Source: Nemopilema nomurai
Lineage: Eukaryota > Cnidaria > Scyphozoa > Rhizostomeae > Rhizostomatidae
DNA: 64,000 bases
NCBI GenBank assembly: GCA_003864495.1
Contig: ML133503.1
Span: 992,001 to 1,056,000 of the forward strand
Direction of reading: 5' to 3'
Shown here: one piece after another, positions 1-12,600 of the stretch
Position numbering within the stretch: position 1 is the first letter of the stretch
How the letters are laid out: every line of letters begins with the position of its first letter
The notes under the pieces: model-generated
The model's input: the letters and a program-made list of their open reading frames with translations, nothing else
What the model was told of the DNA's origin: nothing
Databases searched by the model: none
Program-made: the position numbers and the translations under genes

Positions 1-60
1 AGTTCATAGTTTGTACGAAACCGTTTACAATTGCACTTTTACCCCTTTCAATCGCCTTAA

Positions 61-682
61 GCCTTGGCCAAACGACTAGATTTTTCACTCGACTTTTTGC
101 TGTACATTTGTATTCCAAAAATCAAAAGGTGTATAGTGTTGTGGCCAAACGGCTAGACATTTCGCTATACAACTTGCTCGACTTTCTAACTTGGAATCTC
201 GCTTTCGCGAAAATCTCATTCTCGTCACCCAGCGCGCCAAAAAATTTTAATTTCAATCGCAAAATGGAGGGCAGACAAAGGAAAGTACTTGCAATGATAC
301 TGTTATTAGAATCTGATGATGATAATGAACGAGTAGCTCCATGCTTTAACAAATCGGGTGCAAAAAACGACAACCGCGAAACTCAAACAGTGAAGTAAGC
401 AAGTAAAATCGACAGCGAGCAGTTTGGCGCGCAGTTTCTGAAAAGCAATTAGTGGGCATGCGCGCGCTCTACAAAAGTCTAGAAACCGGCCAAACGACAA
501 TACAACGCTATACAGCTTGAAAATCCACTAGATTTTTTTGACCAAGATCAAAAACGCTATACATGAAAAAAATCCACTATACAACTCTATACAAGGTGGC
601 CAAACGACAAGATTTCCTCACTAGATTTTTGTATAGAGAAAAGTCGAGTGAAAAATCTAGTCGTTTGGCCAGGGCTTTAGGC
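61..682. mobile_element. Non-autonomous DNA transposon (MITE) with long TIRs
   Basis: The two ends are inverted copies. From 61 the sequence reads GCCTTGGCCAAACGACTAG and runs on through ATTTTTCACTCGACTTTT. The reverse complement inward from 682 reads GCCTAAAGCCCTGGCCAAAC and continues through the same bases, so the left end differs mainly by a loss of about 8 nt. TTAA lies directly outside both ends (57-60 and 683-686), as expected of a piggyBac-type target duplication. The motif GGCCAAACGRC recurs inside at 143, 488 and 598, and the segment 598-670 is itself an inverted repeat. No transposase frame is present; the 291-bp open frame at 108-398 shows no domain. Class assignment is an inference from TTAA; other TIR families are possible. 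Confidence 0.6.
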
Positions 683-686
683 TTAA

Positions 687-3600
687 CGATTTTTTTCTTG
701 GGGCCCCAGAGGTAGCTGCGTCGATTCTTGAGAGCAAGACATTTAAAAAGGAACCTGAGATGGCAGAGCACCTGAGATACCTTGAGACACCTGCGATACC
801 TTGAGACTTGTGCTTTTCGCTGTCTTGAATCCATTTAACCTCAGACAACTTTGTGAATTTCAACGTAAATACAGCCAAAACTGCAAGCGTATCATTACCA
901 CAGAGTGCGCTGCTTGCATTTGCAATACTCAAAAGTCTTGAGTAGATTCCTTTGATAAAAGATTCAATTGCCTATTTTGGTAGTTGACATGCTGCCAATG
1001 AGCTGTATGAGAGGCATCTATAGGCTAATAATGCGTCAAGGTAGGTGGTGTACTTGTTGCATTCTGCTGGGTGGTACAAGGGCGTGATGCAAGAATGTGG
1101 TACCTGGGCATGGTACAAATTGTGGTTCAAACTCTAGGTTTCCTCTGAGAAATGTATGTCAATGTAAAAGGCTAACGCAATGTAAGGAACTCAAATGCGG
1201 TTTGCTATAAAATATCTAATGTGAATTAACAGTTGTCAGAATGGAAAATGGATAATATACAATGTGTTAGGTCTGACAAGAAACACAGAAAAGGTAAATG
1301 AAGCAGGACAGATTGTGTAGAGCATGACCCTGGGGAAAGTCATTCCACGGAGCTTGTCACAGGGCAGCAAGAGTGGAGAGATGCTTTGGCAAATCTTGTG
1401 ACGTCATAGCCTGCCCAATTTGTAGATGGAGTCATACAAATCAAAGAATTATGTAAAATTAAAAAACTAATAAGTGACCTTGCAGAATTGCCCTTCAAGC
1501 TACTTGGCAATGTAAAGTGAAATATATAGTCGATTGAGTAACTCGGCAGATTCTGACTTTTAAACGTAAACAATTGGAATTAAAATTCACATCTCGATAA
1601 CTTGTTAGCAGTGGAACGCCTTTTTAAGAAGTCTCTTGTTTAATTTCTACACGTGTCAATGCCTTTAAACATTATCTGCATCTGCTTCTCCGCAAGATTT
1701 CTTAGATAGATCCGGAAAATACTGAATTGCCATAGCATAGAGCTGGTGTAAGATAGTTAAGTCAATCATTCTCCTTCTTTCTGAATATTTCTAGGCCAAA
1801 GAAAGAAAGCCTTCACAGCAATTTACTTTTTGAATACTAATTACGCTTTAAATTGAATTAACAAGGCCATACATTGTCTCAATCCTTATTTTTTGGCATG
1901 CACGACTTTGACTTGCTTCAAAAGAAAGTCATTCCCTTGCAACCAGAAAAAGCGAATTCAGAATCGCTTTAACGATTGCTTTGCAAAGTTAAGCACTTGT
2001 CAACCAACTTTGGTGAAAAGTGGCAAACCCCCGGATTTCGACGACATTGTGATGAATATTCTCTTTGCACGACTCTCCAAAAGAGGCCTAATGAGACCTA
2101 AAAGAGACAAAGGCTGGAAATAATGGCTAAATGATGAAATTTTAAATCTTTAAAATCTGCAAAAATTCCTAGAGCTTTCTAGGATTATCACAAAAACAGC
2201 GAAGACTAAGGCCTTTGAGTGGTCTCACTGCCAATGGATCTATCTGTCGCAATCAACCGAAAGCTGGCAAAGCATTCGTTTCTGTTTGGAAATGCCGAAG
2301 AGAAAATAGTCTTGCTGCAGCTGATTTAGATAGGTACGTTTTGCAACGGCATCTACTTCTGGGAGGTACTGTTTTCTAAAATATCAATGACTTGTATAAC
2401 ATTAATAAGTTTTTATTGTAGCCTAACTCGAATTGTTTCGTCTTCATCATGTTGTGTTCGTGAAAGCTAAATCTACAGCCCGCAGTATAAGAATTTATTA
2501 TAAATTTAATATCAACCATTTAAATTTCTTGAAAGGTATAAATCACCATGATGATAAAGCTGTTGGTGCGAACAGTTATTGTCCTTTAAGTTTTTGAAAG
2601 AAATTTTGCGAATTGAGATTTATGAAATAACGTTCGAGTTCCATCCACTCCTTATATGAAAAATTTCATCGGCAACGATGCAACTAATTTATATAAAAAT
2701 ACTTTCGAAACTTTTAAAAGCCAAAAAGCTCAAGCATAGAGAGACGATCTCAGGTAAAGATGCCAGTAAGTTGAACTAAAAATCGTGATTCAACAAGCTC
2801 GTCACAAGAATTGCCACGAGGTAAACTATTTTTGAAAAAAACACGTCACTAAAAGTTTGCTTTCAATGGTGATGGTAGAAATTCTCTGACACAAGGGCTC
2901 GACGACCTTCCAACAGGGATGAAAGTGGCGTGCTAGGCAATCAGAGAAAGAACATGGAGCCTCACTTGCAATAAGAGGCTCAAGCATAAAGATTATGAGA
3001 AGATGTAAAAACATAACCAACCAGAACCGGCAGCGACTTTGAGCTGGGTTGATATTTTTAGCAGGACTCGCTTTAATAATAAAGTTCTCTCCAAACATTT
3101 TATTAGCTTTTATGTATATCTTTCTGCGGGTGGGCTAAGCATCCATCCTATCTAGCACTTAAAGAAACATCCAATTAATGGTGATAAGTGACATCTGTCC
3201 ATCAACAGCATTTTCTTCAATATTCCCAAACCCTCTATCTACTTCCCACAAGAGTGCCAGGCAAGACAAGAAAACGAAATAAGAAAGCAAGGACACTATT
3301 AAAATCAGTTAATAGATTTTCCTTACTCTTTGTTTCTCCTTCCGCCAAAGAACTTCTACCCATGCCAAAATGGTAATGATGCATTGAAATAAGTAGTCAG
3401 TGGGTTTGCCTTAAAATACTTTCATAGTTAGCTTAACTTTCCTAATGCATATATTCTGGCGCAATTCAACTGTTTTTGCAATGACAGAGGCTGTAAGTGT
3501 CATTCTTAGAGGATAGGAAAAGGCTCCCAAAAGGTTTTTTGCCACCAACATACACCAATTTCAAATGATGCTACCACATTATACTTCTGTAAGTGCTGCC

Positions 3601-5857
3601 ACGATTTATCCCGAGCATGCAATTCACTCTTTTTGTCAGATGTGAGCGAGGTAAAAATGTTCTTATCTGCTTGCTGGACTGACAGACAGCATTAAGTGCT
3701 GCCAAGAGAACTAACTACTGCAGCTACCTTCCCTGTTTTAGAAGCAAAGAGACGCCTTACACCGGGCACCGGATAGCTTTAGGCCAATTTCGTTGATCTT
3801 TGGATAGAGGCAAATACCAGCATTACCTAATCAAAATGATTCTAGTGATCCCTTTTCGTGAAGGCTGGACTAACTTTTGCTATGAATTGCATTAATAAAT
3901 CATGAATAATAATTAAATTATACTTGGCGAGTCGCCTTTTTGATTCTCAGAGTTAACATAATGGCCATTTTTAGCATGCATATAGGCTATTGTGAAATGT
4001 TGGCTTTTTTTCTAAGATTTAGGTCAGGCCAAAACATTTAAATACGCTCTACATGGTCAGTCTGGAACTAGTTTTACTACCTTGTGCAGTAATGAGATCC
4101 GCATAAGGGCAGCATTGATAATTCCTTAAGCAGCTTGGAAGCTAATGCTTATGCAAGACTCATGCTATTGATTACTTGCTCACATTACAAAAAGTTAGTC
4201 AAACCCCATTCTAAATCATGCGTAGAAACAAAATGTACAACCATTATTGATGCAGCACCGTTTGCATTTAACCTGAGATTGTCTGTCAATGGTATATCAA
4301 GCTGACTAGCCAATCCCTTGCATGGATAGATCACTTGGAGTTGCATGAAAAACCACTTGTAACGAAAAGCCTCTTGCAGGAACCGAGTCGATTCCGTACC
4401 TGAATTGGCCAATTAAGCACCGACCATTCAGCTCACTGTCTGGTTTCATCAATCTTCAAAGTGACAGCGTTTAGGCCACAATTGTTGTATCGACGTAGGC
4501 ATGCAATTAGAGAAGGAAAACGAAGAAATTGATACTTAGAACATTGTCATTTGCCCACATTCATGTGCATGCATCGTGAATATCTTGATTCATTTTGCTG
4601 GAGAAAATTCCAGCTCGAATATTATCAACGAGTTAACATTAAAACCATGGGCTGATGCAATCGATCGCTCTTAAGCATTTGATGTTATTTCGATTGAAGC
4701 CATCATGCAGAGGTGTAAATTTTCAACATTTCAAAACAAATAGACTGCTTTTTGGCTGCTATTGACAGGGGGTAAGGAGCTTTACGGCTCATGAAGCAGA
4801 ATGGATATGATCGCTTGATGTCAATAGCTTAGCCAAAGGTTGTTCTTCTTCTGGCTTTGCACATTCCATCCTCTTCTTTAAATAACAAACAATGCCATCA
4901 CAACCAGATCGATTTAATTGCTGAATAATCAAATTAGATAATTAGATCGGTTGCAAGTCCTCGAAAGGGGTCTTTCTCCTCTGCTCTTAAATTTGCGACT
5001 TATTGTGTTCGTCTGCACGAGTAATGAATCGCTCTGTTTGAGACGATATGACGCCGAAATGAAAAACAAGATACGGGCATGGTAAATACGGTCAACAAAA
5101 CTGAAGAAACTTTGAATTTTCGAATAATTTGGCACCTGCAAATACCAATGCATCAGGCCGCAGAGATTTGACCACATGCTTGATACGTGTTTGTCAGTTG
5201 ATTGTTCGAAATAGGCAAAAGTACGCAATCGCGCGAAGGAATGCTTTGACGTAAACATGCGAAATTGGCCTCACATGCAATGTTGCTAAATGGGAAGAAG
5301 ACAAAGCGTTTTCAAATCGCGGTTAGCAATCGGTTCTAGTAAGTTCGTCCCAGATTTGCTGATAGCTTGCTACTTCGCTAAATGCAATTATTTCAAAGCA
5401 CCGTAAAGTAGAGTGTTAAAGTTCTATGTGAAACGTTGATGTTTTACGCAAATTACTTGACCACATCATATATTGTAACAGTGAAGTGGTGGCTTAGCAG
5501 AGAAAGGCATGGACTCACCTTGCGTCGGTTACCAATCTCATATTAACAACACCTGCGTTGTACGTTATTTGGCCTCACAGCAAGATACATTAACTGCTGC
5601 TAATACTACTGAGCTGCAATGATTGTCAACATTATCGCTACAATGAGAAGCTTCTCTTTCTCATTTAAGCTCTCAACCAAGGACAAGCTTTCGTTACATC
5701 TAATTACAAAAATATATGTGGTTGGGCATTTTCCACTGATACATTGCAGTTTTATCAAGCTAGAAAGCTAAATGTCAAACTACCAAGCCATAAGATAGAA
5801 AGCTCGACATGCCAGGCATAATATATAATAATATATCAAAGTGTGCAATATTGTTGC
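687..5857. other. No gene recognised
   Basis: AT-rich unique-looking sequence. Open frames are short (under 110 codons), lie on both strands and carry no motif I recognise. I saw no convincing splice-linked exon chain, tRNA or rRNA. Regulatory elements cannot be excluded. Confidence 0.5.
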
Positions 5858-7918
5858 AAACCATACAATACCAAACCCTACCAAACCAAAGCATACCATT
5901 CTGTACTAGACCATACCATACTAAACCATATCATACCATGCCATACCATACCATACCACGCCATACTAAACCATATCATACCATACCATTCTGTACTAGA
6001 CCGTACTATACCATATGGTACTAGACCGTATCATACCACTCTGTACTAGACCGTACCACACCATACCTTACCATACTTAACCATATCATACCATAACATA
6101 CTATATCAAACCATACCATCATACCTTACCTACCATACCATGCCATACCATACCATACCATATCATACCATGCCATACCATACCATACCATACCATACCA
6201 TACCATACTAAACCATATCATATCATACCATAACATACCATAAAATACCATAACATACCATAACATACCATACCATACCATACCGTATCATACCATGCCA
6301 TACCATACCATATCATACCATACCATACCATGTCATACCATACCATACCATACCATACCATACCATACCATACCATATCATACCATACCATACCATACCA
6401 TACCATACCATACCACTCTGTACTAGACCGTACCATACCATTATGTTCTAGACCATACCATACCTTACCTACCATACCATACCATATCATACCATACCAT
6501 ACCATACCATATCATACCATACCATACCATATCGTACCATACCATGCCATACTAAACCATATCATACCATACCATACCATACCATACCATACCATACTAA
6601 ACCATATCATACCATACCATAACATACCATAAAATACCATAACATACCATAACATACCATACCATACCATACCATGCCATACCATACCATGCCATACCAT
6701 ACCATACCACGCCATACTAAACCATATCATACCATACCATTCTGTACTAGACCGTACTATACCATATGGTACTAGACCGTATCATACCACTCTGTACTAG
6801 ACCGTACCACACCATACCTTACCATACTTAACCATATCATACCATAACATACTATATCATACCATACCATATCATACCTTACCTACCATACCATGCCATA
6901 CCATACCATACCATATCATACCATGCCATACCATACCATACCATACCATACCATACCATACCATACCATTCTGTACTAGACCGTACTATACCATATGGTA
7001 CTAGACCGTACCATACCATTATGTTCTAGACCATACCATACCTTACCTACCATACCATACCATATCATACCATACCATACCATACCATACCATACCATAT
7101 CATACCATACCATACCATATCGTACCATACCATGCCATACCATACCATACCACGCCATACTAAACCATATCATACCATACCATTCTGTACTAGACCGTAC
7201 TATACCATATGGTACTAGACCGTATCATACCACTCTGTACTAGACCGTACCACACCATACCTTACCATACTTAACCATATCATACCATAACATACTATAT
7301 CATACCATACCATATCATACCTTACCTACCATACCATGCCATACCATACCATACCATACCATACCATATCATACCATGCCATACCATACCATACCATACC
7401 ATACCATACCATACCAAACCATACCATACCATACCATACCATACCATACCATACTAAACCATATCATATCATACCATAACATACCATAAAATACCATAAC
7501 ATACCATAACATACCATACCATACCATACCGTATCATACCATGCCATACCATACCATATCATACCATACCATACCATACCATACCATACCATACCATACC
7601 ACTCTGTACTAGACCGTACCATACCATTATGTTCTAGACCATACCATACCTTACCTACCATACCATACCATATCATACCATACCATACCATACCATACCA
7701 TATCATACCATACCATACCATATCGTACCATACCATGCCATACTAAACCATATCATACCATACCATACCATACCATACCATACCATACTAAACCATATCA
7801 TACCATACCATAACATACCATAAAATACCATACCGTATCATACCATGCCATACCATACCATACCATACCAAACCATACCATACCATGCCATACCATACCA
7901 TGCCATACCATACCATAC
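5858..7918. repeat. (CCATA)n pentanucleotide satellite with higher-order blocks
   Basis: About 2 kb of tandem CCATA (TATGG on the other strand), with variant pentamers such as TCATA, CCACG, CCATG, ACATA and CTAAA. Non-pentamer blocks recur inside it: CCATATGGTACTAGACCGTA at about 6011, 6762, 6991 and 7205, and TTATGTTCTAGACC at about 6441, 7019 and 7627. Longer strings of the same variants follow these blocks in the same order, so kilobase-scale segments have been duplicated within the array. Because 5 is not a multiple of 3, a pure array is open in all frames. The long Tyr/His/Thr/Ile/Pro (plus) and Met/Val/Trp/Tyr/Gly (minus) frames are therefore by-products, not genes. Confidence 0.95.
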
Positions 7919-9518
7919 TGTACGCGTAGGTTCTTCTTCATGCATAAACATTGTCTTTAGGCAGTAAGCGCGCTGATGTAAGAACAACTACGGAATAGTT
8001 CGGTGTTAATTATGTTCTAGAAGACTGTGTATTTATCAAACTGTTATACCAATGGTTGGTGAGTAAGGAATAAGTAGGAAGTCACCTATGCTAACTATGA
8101 GATACCACATTCATGTTTAAAAGAACAGATTTGTGTTGAAACGAAAAGAAGTTTGAAAGAACCGTAAAGAAAGAATCCATGGAAAGAACAGAAATGAAGT
8201 TTTGAAATATGTCAAAACCTACAAAACTATACATTCTATAGAGCTGTTTTCAATAAGGAACAAAATAAATCGCTATAATTAAATGCGATTGGAAGAGGGA
8301 AATCTTTGGCAAAGACTTCTAATTATTTAAGGGAGATATGGGCTACATTAGAGACGTGGTACTCCAACTGCAAGAGATATACTCGAGGGCAATAGGTCCT
8401 TCTGTCAAGCATTGCTTGTGCATCAACATGTGCAAGCAGACTCAATTCTATCCAGCTTACGGACGGAAATCTCCTGTCTTGTTGACAAACTTACGTGAAA
8501 GTTAAAGGAACAATGCATGAAACTCGTAATGCTGCATAGATTGGACGAGGTGCAAGGACAGGACTGGGTAATTCATCATCAAGGTGCTAGCGTCCGTCAA
8601 ACAATAGTCACAAAGGATTGTCGATGATCTCCTTGAATGGGCCTGCTTGATCAATTATATCAATGTTTACCAGGTCTGTTTCTATCGAGGCAAAACACAG
8701 TTGCCCAAAGAGTTTGATAATGAATACAAGACTGTTAATGACTGAGAGCTGTTAATGACTCAAGATTGCCATGAGTGTCAATAACAGGAGAAAGACTGGA
8801 ACACCAAAGTGATCCACAAGAACTAGCTTTAAATTATGATAAGCAGGCAAGATTCAACTGATTTGCATTTCGAAGCAATTTCATTTCGAACACGCTCTTT
8901 CTCATAAGAGTCTTGTGAATTGTCTTGTTTCGCGAGTTTCAATTTGGGAGGAATCCTTGCTCTGGTCGATCAATTATTCAAAGCACAGTGATCATTATTT
9001 GACATTTTTCTGCAGAGGCGTCCTGCTTTCGCTTCAAAACTCAACTTCTTCAATATCTGTTCATAGTAATTCTTATACATTATTATCTTTAACCTGCAAG
9101 ATTTTGCGGAAGTTGGTTTTTCATCAAGCTTCTTAGGATCGTAAACAACTTGAAACTTTGACCAAAAAAGCCGGGCAAGGTGAAACATTTTCTAAACGAC
9201 GTCAATCTTATCTAGTGATTAGGGTCCATGGTATCCGTGCCGTCTTGAACGGTTTTCATTTAGCAGAGAACTCAGAGTCAGAGAAGTGCAGAAATAAAGC
9301 TTGTTCACTTTATCTGAGCTTATCGTAACTAACTACAGTACAGGGCGTGTTCATATTAAACGAAGTCTTTATTTACACCAATCGGAATATCATGACATTA
9401 GCAGAACTGTTAGCAAAATGGCGATTTCTTTATTTTACGAATCGTCGTTCACTTGGATTACTAAGCAGGAAAAGCGAGATTTGGCTTTTTAATGCACTGG
9501 TACATGGTAGCGTGCTGC
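7919..9518. other. No gene recognised
   Basis: Flank of the satellite. Open frames at 8915-9136 (plus) and 8970-9188 (minus) overlap each other and have no recognisable domain. No RNA gene seen. Confidence 0.5.
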
Positions 9519-9601
9519 CCTGGGTACCAGACCCACTATGTATAAAAAATAGAGGTGTCAAAATATAGATTTTTTGATACACAGTGAGTCTGGTACTCAG
9601 G
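9519..9601. repeat. Long imperfect hairpin, 32-33 bp arms with 18-nt loop
   Basis: The left arm (9519-9550) begins CCTGGGTACCAGACCCACT and the reverse complement of the right arm (9569-9601) begins CCTGAGTACCAGACTCACT. Both continue with a TGTAT..AAAAAAT tail. By eye about 29 of 33 positions match, with one bulge. The loop is AGAGGTGTCAAAATATAG. No target duplication is obvious in the flanks. The arm sequence recurs in part at about 42,508 (CCTAGGTACCAGACTC). This suggests a transposon terminus or an ultra-short MITE, though a structured RNA is possible. Confidence 0.75.
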
Positions 9602-12600
9602 ATAGAAAAGGGCAATTTGATTATGATGATGACACTTATTCGCATCAAAGCTAGGACCTGAAATGCTTCAAAAGCCTTTCTTGTTTTTCAAATTCCTACT
9701 GACTTTAGGGTGCACCGATTTGGTTGATTGAGGGACACTCTTTGTGTAAACGAAGGGCGCATTTATTTGCCCATATAAACTATTCTATACCCAGTGTGAT
9801 GGGCTAAGGGTTCGCGAGTCCAGCTTTCCATATTACAATTATGATCTTGATAAATCAGCAGTAAAATTATGATAATTTCTCCATACTGAAGCAAAATGCT
9901 TTGATTTTGTCAACATTATTAAGAAATATGCATGCAGGCTTGTTCACGCGGGCGATCCCCTTCGCCCCTTGCCCTCGGCACATGACCGCTCTCCCAAGAA
10001 ACAGGTCTCCCCGCCAAAAAGGAAGTACGTCACCAATTTTGTCGCATATTATTATTCAATAAGATTACAATTCTCACCATTAAGAAGAACTAGAAAAAGC
10101 AAATTCTTATTGATTCAAAGTCTAATCTTTGTATTTTAAATTAGTTTGCTAACCGTGTATTCTCTTTGTCGGTTCCAAAAAGTCACGATATTGCAGCATA
10201 GAAGGTCAAGTCGCTGATGAAAATTTAGTACTATTATTCATTTTTGACGTTATAGGCAATTACATCGAATACTTTACCTTTAAACTGACGCTAACCATGC
10301 ATTTGAATGGTCAAACGTCAAGCAATCGCTTGGAGACGGCACCTCGACCCTTCTCCAAGTTCTCAAGGTCTGCCCTTCAACAAATATTGTTAGAGGAGTG
10401 ATTGCCCTCGTAAGCTGAGGAAAGCGGGGTTGCTTTTCGTCCCCGTGAAAATTTCTCCATTAACAAGCCTCCCTGTTATGGTTGGTTGATAGATGTCTCC
10501 TGAAAGCTGAAAATTTTGTTGGTGTTAATCTTTTTCAAACTAAGTAATGCATGTCTTATCATCAGAATCATCATATTTGTCAAGGGTTTTCACCTTTTGC
10601 TTTTTCTGCAAGTGTGTATGAAATGAAAAGGATTGCAAAAGTGTTGATATACCCCAACAAAAATGATCTGAAAAATGATGATTAATGATGCAGTCGCATT
10701 TGTTAAGAGGGAAAGTTTTCGTCACCAAGGCGCTCAGATGTTGGCGGATGCATAATTGCGCAATCTCAATCCGATTATGAGACCAAATACACCAAATACC
10801 AATTCTGCATGGGCGTTTTTTCAACTGGTGCTAGGGAAAATGTGCTAGATGGTCATAAATTAATAACAATTTTGAAGATGCGTTTGAAGAGTTAGAAATC
10901 AATCAGCATAAATCACAATTGTTTTAGTCTGACTCTAGAACATGTTGCAGGACTGTTGACCTAGTTAAGAAGATTTTCAACGAAACATTTATGTCTTCGG
11001 GTATTTTGAAAATGTTCTTTTGAGTAATTCCACGTTTAACTGTGGATGTTCTTAAATGCAGCGTGATTAAAATTCATGCAGACAATTCTACTAGTTTAAG
11101 CTGAAGAGGGCAACAGTCATGTGACAAATATTCAAATCTAACACAAGCAGCCACTTTGTAGCTTGATAAAACATTTTATCGTCACCTTTTTCAACGTTTT
11201 CTTTTACATTCGAGCGCTGAAAGGAGTCGTAATGCTCTATTCACAGACAGAATTGAAAATATTTACTTACCTCTGGCTTCTTTTCTACAATTTTCTACTA
11301 GTAATCATGACAACTTATAGCTTAGATTTAGCGTAGAAACGTGGAACACTTTAGTAGCTAATGCAAACTGTTTTTCACGTGCATTATGGTCTGTTGCTAA
11401 ACATTAATTATTGTTTGCCGGAGAACAAATTGCAACAAAAATATTTGCCAAGAAACATTTACGCCGAGTGCAGCTGCACTTGAAGCTCAAACAACAAATA
11501 ATTTTCTCTAGTATGTAACAGAACGAGGCAAAGCCACCTGAAGCAACAATTCAGGCCGATAATTTGTTTCTATGGACCAAATCCTTTTCTTACTCGCCAC
11601 ATTGTCTTGGCATGGGCAAGCGCAGGAAGCTCCAGAGTTCGGCAGATGACACTATGGAGATTAAGAACAGAAAATACAAGTGCTGGATTAAGGCTAACAA
11701 TAAAGATCAGCTCTGCATTGCGTTTTCGACGTTCATGTGCAAAATTAACATATAGGTGAGCGAGAACTCTGTTCGGCAGCTAAAATTTTGGAAGTACCAA
11801 ATCTTGTCTTCATACCTGCTCACAAAATCACTACGGACGACATTCGTCATCACCATAACCACCATACCACAAAAAGATAATCAAGTTTATATCTGACTGC
11901 CCATTTGATGAAATTGCAAAATAGTCGCTGTGTTGTAATTTCCTGAACTGTTTTAACGGCAAGAACATACGATGCTTTAAATCCATTCTGAATTCAGTTT
12001 GAATGTACGATCCTTTTCCAATGCACAAAGCCCTGAACTTAAGTCTATTCTTCTGTAAAATATTAAGAAGAGGAACTTCAACTTCACATGTACGGTTCTT
12101 CTAAAGAAGCTATTGTTCAGCTTCCTTCTTCCTTATTCTCATAGACTCCTAATGTTTATCACACCATTTCATTCATCATAAAGCCCAAAGTCTTCAAGAA
12201 ATATTTGCTGTATATTAAATTGCGTAGCTTCGACGCTATGGTTTCATTTCCCGTGATTCCTTTTGCAACGAATGCTTCAATCACAGAAGAACATTTTTGA
12301 TGGACAAAAAGACAATGGGTGTGAAACGAGTCGAATTTGCATCCACTGGGTTTCCACTGCTATCAGAATATACGATCACATTCGCTGCAGCTGACTACAC
12401 AAGAAGACTCGCTTGCACATGTTTTTCTTGTCTTCGTGAATTGATAGCCGAGTCGATGGCCAATTTCTAGCAGCCGCACCCTGTGTTTTGCAATGCAAAC
12501 AGAAAGCACCAAAATCATATCAACATTATTTTCCGATTCTGAGAATCAACTTTGGGGATAGGTCATCCACATTAACCCAACCATTTGCTCCCCCATTTGG

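Noticed and set aside
5809..7736. Several open frames of 65-100 codons on both strands, made of repeated PYHT or MVWYG
   Set aside because: They are translations of a (CCATA)n satellite, which is open in all frames because the unit lacks stops. Not genes.
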